Part shown: positions 9,042-17,156 of the stretch, in pieces
Layout of the letters: each line of letters opens with the position of its first letter
Position numbering within the stretch: position 1 is the stretch's first letter
Assembly (NCBI GenBank): GCA_002427745.1
Contig: DIYF01000092.1
Location: 68,546 to 132,545, forward strand
Direction of reading: 5' to 3'
Length of the DNA: 64,000 bases
Source: Roseivirga sp. UBA6061
Lineage (GTDB): Bacteria; Bacteroidota; Bacteroidia; Cytophagales; Cyclobacteriaceae
Notes under the pieces: generated by a model
The model's input: the letters and a program-made list of their open reading frames with translations, nothing else
Told to the model about the DNA's origin: nothing
Databases searched by the model: none
Translations under genes and position numbers: made by a program

Positions 9042-10064
9042 ATGAGTAACAGTACTGCACAGACCACCGGAGATACACCTGATAGACGCGTCACGCTCAA
9101 CTACGGTAACATTCCATCGGGCTGTCCTATGTACGCCATTAACACTATGTATGGCGTGGGTTCCACGGCTGTTGATGGAATACAGGTGAACCCCGATTAT
9201 TCATTGCAGGTTGGAGGTGGTTATGGTATGAATGATGATGGGGCAGAAGCTACTTTTGGTACCTGTCCTAACCTGCCTCCGGACCTGCCGGATTCGCTAA
9301 AGGTTTTAGGTAGTGGCGGCATTACTAAAATCAATGTTTACTATACTGGGTCCGGCCCTTTGACAGGCCTGGAGATACATACTGTTAATGGGGACCCGTT
9401 TGTTGTGGGAGACACCAGCGGTCAGCCACTTGTTAAACTGTCTGATATCAGGCCGCTTTATATGGGTTTTCATACCAGTAGCGAAGGCAAAGTAGATGGT
9501 ATATCCATAGATTGTATCGAGAACTACCAGGCCCCGGAACTGATAGCGCAAGGCCAGCAAGTGATCTTCGGTTCCCGGGTTGCGGGACTTCCTTATCCGA
9601 AGTATTCAGACAACGATCTCGGAAGAGTGGCACAGGCCATTGGTTTTCTCAATGATGTATATCGAGGTAATCGTATCAATGCGAGTATGCTGGTGTCATG
9701 GATAGATAGAGTAACCTCTATGTTGTTGTATGACGATGTTGGACACTATGAACAGGACGTCATCAAGGCTGCCATTCAAAATGTTGGCTCCACTCCGATT
9801 AAAGAGACCGTGCCCGCTGGCAATGTGATGGTGTACTCAGCTCAGGCGATGGATTTATATAAAAGTGGGCACCTATACTGGTTTTTGCCTAGCAGGGCCT
9901 CTTCAGGAGGGCGTTATGATGATATTTCCAGTTCAGCAAGCGGATTAAGTTATCAGGGCTATTATGATATCACCGCCTCAGTTCAGGCTGAGTTTCCTGC
10001 CATAAGACCTTACAAAGAGGTTAAGAATGGGTGGATGTATTACAGCAAAACAGAGCAGGGATAG
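9042..10064 (+). CDS. Unrecognised protein with a jacalin-like lectin stretch
   Basis: A 340-residue protein starting MSNSTAQTTG with no signal peptide, lipobox or membrane helix. Residues about 52-160 resemble a jacalin-type beta-prism repeat: a Gly-rich opening (QVGGGYGMNDDG), then ITKINVYYTGSGPLTGLEIH, a Gly-containing turn, and YMGFHTSSEGKVDGISIDCI. Residues 170-340 have no family I recognise; they contain helices (LGRVAQAIGFLNDVYRG) and end in Tyr-rich strands. Cys28, Cys75 and Cys158 are the only cysteines I see. It could be a cytoplasmic or non-classically exported lectin, or a toxin or immunity-type protein, but none of these is shown. The long upstream leader suggests its own promoter. 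The jacalin call is tentative. Confidence 0.5.
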   Translation: MSNSTAQTTGDTPDRRVTLNYGNIPSGCPMYAINTMYGVGSTAVDGIQVNPDYSLQVGGGYGMNDDGAEATFGTCPNLPPDLPDSLKVLGSGGITKINVYYTGSGPLTGLEIHTVNGDPFVVGDTSGQPLVKLSDIRPLYMGFHTSSEGKVDGISIDCIENYQAPELIAQGQQVIFGSRVAGLPYPKYSDNDLGRVAQAIGFLNDVYRGNRINASMLVSWIDRVTSMLLYDDVGHYEQDVIKAAIQNVGSTPIKETVPAGNVMVYSAQAMDLYKSGHLYWFLPSRASSGGRYDDISSSASGLSYQGYYDITASVQAEFPAIRPYKEVKNGWMYYSKTEQG

Positions 10065-10193
10065 GTAGGGGCAGATGGCTTGCGTGTCTCTCTATGGCAG
10101 ACATAGGCAGGGCTCCTGACAGTATTTTTGGAATATAAGCGAAAGAAACTGGCGTGATTAAAAACCACGCCTGATAGAAGATTAAGTCCGCTT

Positions 10194-10817
10194 TTAAAGC
10201 TTCTGGATATAGTTTTCCAGAATCTTGCCCCCGAAAAGATTGATCAGGTTTTCGGCAATGTCAACATTCAGGGCTTGCTCAAAGCCCGCAATGTTCATTT
10301 TTATGACTTCCTCGCTTTCGCCAGTGAAGTGAGTGTCCCATTGTAAAACAGTCTTTCCTCCTTTCTTTTTAAGCGTAATGATACCCAGAGACTGCTGTAA
10401 ACCGAATAGATTTGGCTCATCGGCCAAAGAGGCATAGCCTTTATTGGCTTCATACCACAGGATGGTCTCGCTATGGTTGGTCACTTCACCGCCTTCCTCC
10501 ATGGGGTGAAAATAGCAGGTGTAGTCAGTACATTCTTTTTCAGGGTTGTAGTTGGCATCGAGCCTTTTTAATCCGGAACTATATTCCGGCATGCGCTCGA
10601 GCTTCCCAATCAAAGCCCAGACTTCATTGACAGAAGCATTCAGCTCCAAAGTTATGCTGTTTCTCAGCGGACTGGCTACAAAATCACTGGCTCTCGGGTA
10701 AAGTGCCGTTGCTTCTTTTTCAGTTTGTTCAGGTTTGTGTTCACTCATTTTCAGTTTGTTTTGATTACCGCAGCTGCTCAGAATGATCAGTGCCGGTAAG
10801 ATGAATAGTTGCCTCAT
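10194..10817 (-). CDS. SRPBCC-domain lipoprotein
   Basis: A 207-residue protein from the ATG at 10817. This start gives a lipoprotein signal (MRQLFILPALIILSSC, Cys16). The longer frame to 10877 begins with TTG and would hide the signal, so I reject it. Residues about 50-205 fit the START/SRPBCC fold: RNSITLELNASVNEVWALIGKLERMPEYSSGLKRLDA, a central ETILWYEANKGYASL, and the long C-terminal helix region EEVIKMNIAGFEQALNVDIAENLINLFGG. Such proteins hold hydrophobic ligands in a cavity. It follows the WYL regulator on the same strand, and a TGACA-N6-TGTCA palindrome lies 44-59 bp in front of its start, which suggests separate control by that regulator. Confidence 0.8.
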   Translation of the reverse strand: MRQLFILPALIILSSCGNQNKLKMSEHKPEQTEKEATALYPRASDFVASPLRNSITLELNASVNEVWALIGKLERMPEYSSGLKRLDANYNPEKECTDYTCYFHPMEEGGEVTNHSETILWYEANKGYASLADEPNLFGLQQSLGIITLKKKGGKTVLQWDTHFTGESEEVIKMNIAGFEQALNVDIAENLINLFGGKILENYIQKL

Positions 10818-10860
10818 TTGTGTTGTTTGATTTATTTGAGGCAATGATCGAGCAGGGGAG

Positions 10861-10876
10861 TGACAGCCCTGTGTCA
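10861..10876 (-). promoter_or_regulatory. Palindromic operator TGACA-N6-TGTCA, site 1
   Basis: The palindrome TGACA-GCCCTG-TGTCA lies between the WYL regulator, whose stop codon it overlaps, and the SRPBCC gene start at 10817. The same palindrome with nearly the same spacer occurs at 19770-19785 and 20373-20388, each in front of another small gene. Eleven bases after the palindrome, toward the gene, is GATCATTG, a weak match to the TAnnTTTG box. I infer a binding site for the neighbouring WYL regulator. Confidence 0.55.
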
Positions 10877-11563
10877 ACTTTGTTCAGACAGGTCTTTAAA
10901 ATATTTGAGGAGCTCGAAATCTTCCTGATAGGTGAATGTCTCAGATGTGGTTTTCAGTTCTGCAATGCGATCTAGCCTGAACTCTCTTATCTCTTTCCTC
11001 AGACGGCAATAAGCCACTACCACCCAGGCTTTGTCAGTGAAATAGAGGCCCAGGGGTTCTATTTCACGCTGGGTGATTTCATCCTTGTAAAAGGAGTGAT
11101 AGCTGATCGATACAACCAGGGTATTGGTTATGGCTTTCTGGATGACGGAGAGGGAGCCGCTCTCCATTTTTTCTTCTTTGATGGAAGCGGAGATTCTGTT
11201 TTCAAGCCTGGAAACATTGTCTTTTTCAAAACGCTTCAGGACGGATTTTATCTTAAAGAGTAATGAACTGAAGTCTTTTTTGAGCGATATATCTCCCTGA
11301 TTGAGAATCAGTTTTTCAGACACAATCAGAGCATTCGCCTCTTCTTCAGTAATCATAACAGGAGGCAGGGAGTATCCATCTACGATGAAATATCCTGTGC
11401 CATTCTGCGAACCAATAGGAACGCCTGATTCCTGCAGTGTACTGATATCCCGGTATACCGTGCGCAAACTGACATCAAAACGCTCTGCAATTTCACGAGC
11501 CGTCACAACCCTTTTGGATTGTAGCTGAATGAGAATTGAGGTGATGCGGGTCAGCCGGTTCAT
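10874..11563 (-). CDS. WYL-domain transcriptional regulator (YafY type)
   Basis: A 229-residue regulator from the ATG at 11563 (MNRLTRITS); the frame extends to a TTG at 11581 that adds only six residues. Residues 1-60 are a winged HTH of the HTH_11 group (ILIQLQSKRVVTAREIAERFDVSLRTVYRDISTLQESGVPI). Residues about 130-205 form a WYL domain (ISYHSFYKDEITQREIEPLGLYFTDKAWVVVAYCRLRKEIREFRLDRI), in which the W-Y-L triad appears as AYC. WYL domains bind ligands or nucleic acid and control many stress and defence genes. A palindrome at its 3' end, repeated near two other small genes, is a candidate target site. It is probably cotranscribed with the NTF2-like gene upstream (66-bp gap). Confidence 0.88.
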   Translation of the reverse strand: MNRLTRITSILIQLQSKRVVTAREIAERFDVSLRTVYRDISTLQESGVPIGSQNGTGYFIVDGYSLPPVMITEEEANALIVSEKLILNQGDISLKKDFSSLLFKIKSVLKRFEKDNVSRLENRISASIKEEKMESGSLSVIQKAITNTLVVSISYHSFYKDEITQREIEPLGLYFTDKAWVVVAYCRLRKEIREFRLDRIAELKTTSETFTYQEDFELLKYFKDLSEQS

Positions 11564-11629
11564 CTTTGTATCAGGATGCAAGATGATTAGTGAGTGTTTT
11601 CAGAGTGTTTTCACAGACTGTAGAAATGA

Positions 11630-12145
11630 CTATTTCATAGCGGCCCATTCAGCTTCGGTGGCATTGGACCTTTGGTATTCCATGGTAGCGAGCCAGACTC
11701 CGTCCGTTTTCACGAAGAGCATTTCAAAGTGCACCAGTATGTCCGTCTGGGTTTTGCCGGAATTATCCACCGAGGTGAAATGAAAGATGCCGGTTTCATG
11801 AGCGGTATTAGTATTACCGATGCGCTGCGAGAAGCGGAATTCTACATTGTCTTTCTGCTCTCCGGCTTTGGTTTTGTCAAAGCCACTTTTCCAGCCGGCC
11901 AGAGCTTCTGAAACCGCAACAGAGATCTTGTTATTCCCGGTAGTAAATATCACTACAGCATCATCATGGTAAAGGGCACTATAGCCTTCAAAATCACCCT
12001 CCTGAACGGTTTTCGAGAGTTTTTTATAGTATTGGTTCAGTTCCTCGATGCGCTGGTTGTCTTGCTGGGCTTCAGGCCTGTTTGAAGAAAGAGGAGCGCT
12101 TGCCAGCAATAGTAGAAGGGCAGGGAGAAATAAGAGTCTTTTCAT
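11630..12145 (-). CDS. Exported NTF2/SnoaL-like (DUF4440-type) protein
   Basis: A 171-residue protein from the ATG at 12145, chosen because it gives a signal peptide (MKRLLFLPALLLLLASAPLSS). The longer ATG frame to 12205 would add 20 residues before it. The mature part is a single cone-shaped NTF2-like domain: IEELNQYYKKLSKTVQEGDFEGYSALYHDDAVVIF, a central ALAGWKSGFDKT, HETGIFHF, and the closing ILVHFEMLFVKTDGVWLATMEYQRS. These domains bind or convert small molecules. No active-site acid or His pattern specific for one enzyme is clear. The WYL regulator follows on the same strand, so it may be part of that regulator's operon. Confidence 0.8.
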   Translation of the reverse strand: MKRLLFLPALLLLLASAPLSSNRPEAQQDNQRIEELNQYYKKLSKTVQEGDFEGYSALYHDDAVVIFTTGNNKISVAVSEALAGWKSGFDKTKAGEQKDNVEFRFSQRIGNTNTAHETGIFHFTSVDNSGKTQTDILVHFEMLFVKTDGVWLATMEYQRSNATEAEWAAMK

Positions 12146-12342
12146 GGTGTGGGTTTGATTGAGTAATCTTCTACAAGATAAGAGGCTTTGGGTATTATCC
12201 GGCATTGGGGTTCAATATTGACGCTTTACTCTGAGTTTTGCCCTCATGGCAGTAGAGAGGTGATTTATAAGAAGAGACTAAAGAGTTTGTGAGGAAACTG
12301 TAGCACTGTGATTTCTGATTTGTTGAACGGGGAGGCTTTTTT

Positions 12343-12434
12343 ACAGAATCAGGCTGTCTCAAAAGGGATTGATCAGTGCTAACGAAACGCTTGCGCTGAC
12401 GGTTCCTCAGATTTTTGAGACGACCTCATTCTGT
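12343..12434. repeat. MITE-like inverted repeat with GTCTCAAAA core
   Basis: A 92-bp element whose 22-bp ends, at 12343-12364 and 12413-12434, are inverted copies with three mismatches (ACAGAATnAGGnnGTCTCAAAA). The inside has no coding potential. The inner core TGTCTCAAAAG also forms the ends of a 131-bp element at 57981-58111. The layout is that of a small non-autonomous transposable element. I cannot tell a target-site duplication with certainty. Confidence 0.6.
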
Positions 12435-12484
12435 AGCAGGCTTGTTTGTTAAACCTATCTGATATCTTTCTCTTAAGTGAAGCC

Positions 12485-13633
12485 TTATTTGCTTATTTCT
12501 AAAATCAAGTCGTTACATAAAGGGCTGATAGCGTTGTGATAGTCCTCTACATTGGACAATACCAGTGCTGCTATTTTTTTATGCTTGTCTATCATCAGCA
12601 TAGATGAGAAACCACCTGTGCCTCCGTCATGGGTGAGTATGGTGAATTCACCTTGTTCATATATTGCCCATCCCAGCCCCATCTGTGCACCGTTACCCAG
12701 GTCAAAAGTTGCTTTTTGTGGAAGGTTGTACGTAGCATCGTCTTCAAAATTCTTTAGTATGAATTTTGACATGTCGGTTACGGATGATTTTATTGAACCG
12801 GCACCGGTCATGGTTTCGGCAAAGTCCCAGTACGAAACAATGTTGCCATTTATATCCCGTGGTTCAACCAACCGTGATGCGTCTGCTCTTTCCAGCAGAG
12901 TGGTGGTACTGGTCATGCCCAATGGGTTGAAAATAAAGGCCTGCAACATCTCCTCAAAAGTCGAATTTCTCTTTTGAGACAGCGTATAGCCCAGTATGCC
13001 CATTCCCAGGTTGGAATACTCGTAGTTGGTTCCACTGGCTGCATTGAGCGCTATATGGTTTTGCAGATAGCTCTTCAAGTGGTCATATGTATAAATCGCA
13101 TAGGGGTTCTCCAAATCGAGGCCTTGTACCTCATCTGTATTGGTAGGTAGTCTGGGGAGTCCTGAGGTGTGGTTGGCCAACTGTTGCAAAGTAATATCAC
13201 CACCTGCACGCATGGGAAAATCAAACTGACTCTGGAGCGTTTCCGTGAGGGAGGCTTCATTCAGGTTCACCATCTCAGAGAGACAAATACTGGTGAACAC
13301 TTTGGTGATAGAGCCAATTTCAAAGATCTTGTCCGCATTATTTGTCCCCTGGAGGGTGCTGTTTTCATTGGTTACCCCAATGAATTCGGTGTTTCCTTCG
13401 TGTATCACCGCAATGGCTACCTGAGCATTATCGGGTAGTTTAGATAGCCTGTTTTCCAGGATGTGGACGTAGGCCTGATTGGCAATATCATTTTGCAGTG
13501 TGCTGGATGCGAAGGTGTCATCGTCATCTTTACAACTGGCAAAAGCCATACCGATTACTATCAGGGTCAACAGATACTTCAGGTTATAAACCGTTCTTCT
13601 TTTTACACTTTTTTGCCGTAGCTTCTTTTTCAT
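12485..13633 (-). CDS. Serine hydrolase, class C beta-lactamase/PBP4* family, lipoprotein
   Basis: A 382-residue lipoprotein: the signal ends AFASC (Cys34) and is followed by the acidic DDDD often seen on surface lipoproteins of this phylum. The catalytic SxxK is SITK at 108-111, the YxN motif is YSN at 206-208, and the third motif is HDGG near residue 340 (LTHDGGTGGF). HTSGLP at 155-160 is the usual family landmark. Members hydrolyse D-Ala peptides, beta-lactams or small esters; which one applies cannot be read from these motifs. The gene stands alone, with a MITE-like repeat just beyond its 3' end and a divergent-free upstream gap of 95 bp. Confidence 0.85.
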   Translation of the reverse strand: MKKKLRQKSVKRRTVYNLKYLLTLIVIGMAFASCKDDDDTFASSTLQNDIANQAYVHILENRLSKLPDNAQVAIAVIHEGNTEFIGVTNENSTLQGTNNADKIFEIGSITKVFTSICLSEMVNLNEASLTETLQSQFDFPMRAGGDITLQQLANHTSGLPRLPTNTDEVQGLDLENPYAIYTYDHLKSYLQNHIALNAASGTNYEYSNLGMGILGYTLSQKRNSTFEEMLQAFIFNPLGMTSTTTLLERADASRLVEPRDINGNIVSYWDFAETMTGAGSIKSSVTDMSKFILKNFEDDATYNLPQKATFDLGNGAQMGLGWAIYEQGEFTILTHDGGTGGFSSMLMIDKHKKIAALVLSNVEDYHNAISPLCNDLILEISK

Positions 13634-13728
13634 GATTTCGGGTTTTTGACGTTGGAATTTCTGACGCCAAACCTATGCCAGAAGCAGCAGACGGGGTTTC
13701 AATACCTCTAAACCCTACAAATCGGGAC

Positions 13729-14898
13729 TTATTTGTGGATCTTTCGAAAGGCATTGGGGGTTATGCCGGTTATTTTTTTGAACCAGTTGTAATAAGTCGT
13801 TTTAGAAGAGAAGCCACACTCCAGCCCGATGGATAAAAGGCTGTAGTTGGCAAATTGCTTATCCAGGATCAAGCTTTTTGCCTCTTCTACCCGGTAACGG
13901 TTGATATAGGTGGAGAAGTTTTCTCCGGTAATGGAGTTGACCAGCTGAGAAATATAGCTCGGGCTAATGCCCAGCATTTCTGCCACCTTATTTCTGTCCA
14001 GGGTGCTGTCTCTGTAGATCTTTTGATCCCTGCAAAGGCGTTCCAGTTTCCTGTAGTGGCTATTCTCTTCCGAAGGCTTATCAGGCTTTCTGGATTCAGT
14101 CAAAGGGGGATTTACCGCCTCGGTTTCCTGAACTCCGGAAGCGTAGTTTTCAGGCGTTATGGTTATGGGAGTGCTACGATTTAAGAGTAGTGCCCTGACC
14201 TTTTCCTGGTCATTGACCAGCTTGAGTTTGTAAACGCCAAAGTATGCTACCCAGTGAATGGGGAGAGTGGCGAACAGCGCGATAAAGTGCATGACCTCCC
14301 AGCCTGCGCTTTCAATAAACAAGCCCAGGAGAATGGTCATAAGCCATGAGGTTAAAACCACTGCTTCAAAGAGCCATAAGTACGTCAGCCAGGTCCTTTC
14401 CTGCTTGTTCTTTGAAGACCGAATGACCAGGAAGGTTTTGGTCAGCACGACCGGAATGAACAGAAGGGTGATCAGAAAGACGATGAGTCCGAAGACATCG
14501 ATTGCGGTCTGAAGGAGGCCTGTATTGTCAACAGTCTGTGGTCCGGGGTACAATTCTTCCAGGGCGCTGTGTGCAAGGGAAAGAAGAACGGGAAAAAACA
14601 TCCAGGTCATGTGTGTTTTACGCTTTTCAGGTTGGCTTACCTGATGAAGCACGAAGAACCAGATGAGTACCGGAAAAAGTAAGGCCGAGTCTAATACGTC
14701 TACAATTTTAAGACCAGGGTACCTTTCAAAGGTGTTGGTAATGTCCAGCACAAGGTTGAGTAGTGACCAGGAAAGCGCAAACAAGGCAAAGGCCAGGTAT
14801 TGATTAGTTCTGCTCTTAAAAAATGATGAACGCAATAGAATAAGGCCGATGACAAGGCCCTGAAAAATGGCAATGTTGTAAAGTGCTAGTTTTAACAA
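13729..14898 (-). CDS. Membrane-anchored AraC family regulator
   Basis: A 389-residue protein with about seven hydrophobic helices in the first 225 residues (LYNIAIFQGLVIGLILL, YLAFALFALSWSLLNLVLDI, LLFPVLIWFFVLH, MFFPVLLSLAHSAL, VFGLIVFLITLLFIPVVL, LFEAVVLTSWLMTILLGLF, FIALFATLPIHWVAYFGVY). After a polar linker, an AraC DNA-binding domain occupies about 285-389 (NKVAEMLGISPSYISQLVNSITGENFSTYINRYRVEEAKSLI, then YSLLSIGLECGFSSKTTYYNWFKKITGITPNAFRK). The architecture is common in Bacteroidota and implies that a membrane-sensed signal is passed straight to DNA. The start is TTG at 14898; no ATG precedes the first helix. The target is unknown. Confidence 0.85.
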   Translation of the reverse strand: MLKLALYNIAIFQGLVIGLILLRSSFFKSRTNQYLAFALFALSWSLLNLVLDITNTFERYPGLKIVDVLDSALLFPVLIWFFVLHQVSQPEKRKTHMTWMFFPVLLSLAHSALEELYPGPQTVDNTGLLQTAIDVFGLIVFLITLLFIPVVLTKTFLVIRSSKNKQERTWLTYLWLFEAVVLTSWLMTILLGLFIESAGWEVMHFIALFATLPIHWVAYFGVYKLKLVNDQEKVRALLLNRSTPITITPENYASGVQETEAVNPPLTESRKPDKPSEENSHYRKLERLCRDQKIYRDSTLDRNKVAEMLGISPSYISQLVNSITGENFSTYINRYRVEEAKSLILDKQFANYSLLSIGLECGFSSKTTYYNWFKKITGITPNAFRKIHK

Positions 14899-14991
14899 TG
14901 GTGTTTTGTTGAGTTTGGCCTAAGTAACTAACAAAGGGAATACCAACAATTGCCAAAGCATAATTTTGGTAGGGGAAGTGTCTGATTTTTT

Positions 14992-15318
14992 TTACCCTTT
15001 CATATCCATGAATTTGTCCAACCTCCATTCTGCTACTTTTTTGATCCTTATCATCCGGTTAGCGACTTCAGGGTTGTAAGAGCATCTGGACTTGTGAAAG
15101 CCAATCCAGTCGGGGAAATATCTTTTAGCCATATTAAAAATCTGGCGGTCAAATCGCTTTGAATAAAGAAAACCTGAATCGTTTTCGGGGCCAAGTACCA
15201 ATGAGGTTCTGTGGACAATTACAGGTTTAAAAGCCTGAGGCAAGTGACGTGTTTTGTTGAATTCCCACAATCCTTCATCTTCCCAGATAAAGGCCTGCGT
15301 AAGCCCTTCAATTTCCAT
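14992..15318 (-). CDS. Conserved small hypothetical protein
   Basis: A protein of 108 residues if translated from the ATG at 15318 (MEIEGLTQAFIWEDEGLWEF). An upstream ATG at 15414 would add 32 residues rich in Trp and basic residues that look noncoding; I prefer the shorter form. It is soluble and basic at the end, with FPDWIGFHKSRCSYNPEVANRMIRIKKVAEWRLDKFM. The pattern RCSYNPE-x-RI-x-RIKKV looks conserved-protein-like, but I cannot name a family or function. It lies between the membrane AraC gene and the beta-lactamase-family gene, all on the same strand but with gaps of 90 bp or more. Confidence 0.6.
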   Translation of the reverse strand: MEIEGLTQAFIWEDEGLWEFNKTRHLPQAFKPVIVHRTSLVLGPENDSGFLYSKRFDRQIFNMAKRYFPDWIGFHKSRCSYNPEVANRMIRIKKVAEWRLDKFMDMKG

Positions 15319-15571
15319 TTTTGGGTTGTCGATTGTCGATTTTGTCGGGAGCTTATTCCGGTTGTTTACAAATACCCACCAAATCCATATTCTTACAAAG
15401 AAGTGTGGTATCATGGAGCAAGGCTTTTATGAATATTTACGATTTCGTCACAGTGTTGTTAACTGTTTGGCGAAGTCTTTTCCCCCGGAGTTATGTAGCA
15501 GAGGGGAACCAGCAGGGAAGAGTCGTCAAGTCGTACAGTATCTGTGTTTTTGGTGTATTTTTTCTGTTTTT

Positions 15572-16999
15572 CTATTCGATTTTTGATGCTTCAAATCCGT
15601 AAAACCTGAAACCGGTTATGGCATCTCCTTTTCGTATAAACTCCAGGTAGGCACCACCGTTTTTATTATAAAAAGTGCTGTCGGAGGAGGGAAGTAAAAA
15701 GATAGGCTCCGGGGCAAAAGGCGCCAAATGTTCCAGTCCATTGTCCTTTACAAGCATTTCTACTTCACCCAGGTCCGGGATTCTGTACTTGCCGGCAAAC
15801 TTCTGCAGCTCCTCGTTTGACAGCTGGTGATACACTCTTTTGATGGGTTCTACGCCAGGTAATCCGTATTCCCGGGCGATGCTCAGCTTTATTTCCTGGA
15901 TGATATTGCCATTGTCCGAATTAACCATGATCACCAGGGCTACAGGGTGCTCTTTCCAGGCCACTAACTCCGCCCTGAACCCTTCATCTGCACCATTGTG
16001 TCCAAAGGTATGTGCTGTTATGGCAGGTCCCAGACCGTAGTCATTCATTCCGGGACTAAGCATTTGTTTTACAGTGCTTGTCTTTAACAGCCCATCACGC
16101 CCGGTCTGATAGATTTCCTGGATTTCTTTTGCATACAGAACGAGTTCCGATGGGGTAGTCCATAGTCCTGCTGCAGCCATTTCAGGATACACATGCCATT
16201 TCCCCTTTACTTCATTTCCATTTCTCCGATAGCCGGTGGCTGCCATGGCATGATATGGTGAGGGCAGGGGATTTTCAAAAGTACTGACCCTCATGCCTAA
16301 AGGGGTAAGTATATGTGACTGCATGAGCTCCGGAAAGGTCTTTTTCTCAATATCAGTCATCATGAGCTGCATCACCGTGTAGCCTCCTCCGGAATATTGC
16401 CAGCCCGAGCCGGGTTCCTGGTATACGCGTACAGGATCTGTATTTCCCTCACCATCCAATACCTGATGCAGGCTGGGTATGGTATCTTCTCTGCCATACC
16501 CCGGGAAGCCCCAGACCGTCAACCCGGCTGTATGATTTAGTATTCGTCTGGTAGTGACTTTTTCTTTCTGCGTAAACCCATTCTCAGGAACTTTCCAGCT
16601 CGTGAGATATTTATTCACGTTTGAGTCCAGGTGGATAATGCCCTTATCCGCGAGCTGATGGGCCCTGAGGGCTGAAACCGGCTTGCTTATCGATCCGGCC
16701 AAAAACATTGTTTCAGTAGTTACCTGGCGGTTTTCTGAACTATCTGCCATGCCGTAACCTTTGGCCCATTCCAGTTGGCCATGGTTGATTACTGCTATGC
16801 TAAGCCCGGGAATACCCAGTTCCCTCATTCTTGCTTCTATCTGGTAATGAGGTGTTTCTTCTCCCTCGATCTGAAGATTGGGTTCAAGACCATTTTCAAT
16901 TCTTGAAATGCGTTCAGTCAGGAATTGTTTGTCCTTTCCGCGCTGATTTGAACAAGCAGCCAGGACTATCAGAAGAAAAATACAGGTAAGGATTCTCAT
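15572..16999 (-). CDS. Serine hydrolase, class C beta-lactamase family, lipoprotein; divergent from blaI
   Basis: A 475-residue lipoprotein with signal MRILTCIFLLIVLAAC (Cys16). SISK at 103-106 is the SxxK active site. HTAGLT at 156-161 is the usual landmark, and the third motif is HNG (FGHNGADEGF). The YxN motif reads YSG at 202-204, a variant without Asn that is seen in some esterase-like members. The last 100 residues (QKFAGKYRIPDLGEVEMLVKD) form a separate beta-rich C-terminal domain. It is divergent from the blaI-M56 operon across a 157-bp region packed with palindromes, so it is a plausible target of that regulator. Confidence 0.85.
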   Translation of the reverse strand: MRILTCIFLLIVLAACSNQRGKDKQFLTERISRIENGLEPNLQIEGEETPHYQIEARMRELGIPGLSIAVINHGQLEWAKGYGMADSSENRQVTTETMFLAGSISKPVSALRAHQLADKGIIHLDSNVNKYLTSWKVPENGFTQKEKVTTRRILNHTAGLTVWGFPGYGREDTIPSLHQVLDGEGNTDPVRVYQEPGSGWQYSGGGYTVMQLMMTDIEKKTFPELMQSHILTPLGMRVSTFENPLPSPYHAMAATGYRRNGNEVKGKWHVYPEMAAAGLWTTPSELVLYAKEIQEIYQTGRDGLLKTSTVKQMLSPGMNDYGLGPAITAHTFGHNGADEGFRAELVAWKEHPVALVIMVNSDNGNIIQEIKLSIAREYGLPGVEPIKRVYHQLSNEELQKFAGKYRIPDLGEVEMLVKDNGLEHLAPFAPEPIFLLPSSDSTFYNKNGGAYLEFIRKGDAITGFRFYGFEASKIE

Positions 17000-17068
17000 A
17001 TCGAAAGAGTTATTGTGGGTAGATCCGTTCTGGTATACCGTTGTTCCGGGGCATAACCTAAGCAGTCA

Positions 17069-17133
17069 AACTTAATTTTAAGTTGACTAACTTAGTAATA
17101 AGTTTTAAAACTTAAAATTAAGTTCTATACTTG
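17069..17133. promoter_or_regulatory. Palindromic control region between the serine hydrolase gene and blaI
   Basis: The perfect 16-nt inverted pair AACTTAATTTTAAGTT (17069-17084) and AACTTAAAATTAAGTT (17109-17124) brackets a further TAAGTT-N4-AACTTA dyad at 17079-17094. TATACTTG at 17126-17133 resembles the TAnnTTTG minus-7 box (one mismatch) for blaI. Overlap of palindrome and promoter fits BlaI-type autorepression. Control of the divergent gene at 16999 from the same sites is inferred. Confidence 0.65.
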
Positions 17134-17156
17134 TAAAGCTGATTGATTAAATACTG

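Noticed and set aside
10818..10877. Start of the SRPBCC gene overlapping the WYL stop
   Set aside because: The frame extends to a TTG at 10877, but the ATG at 10817 alone gives an intact lipoprotein signal.
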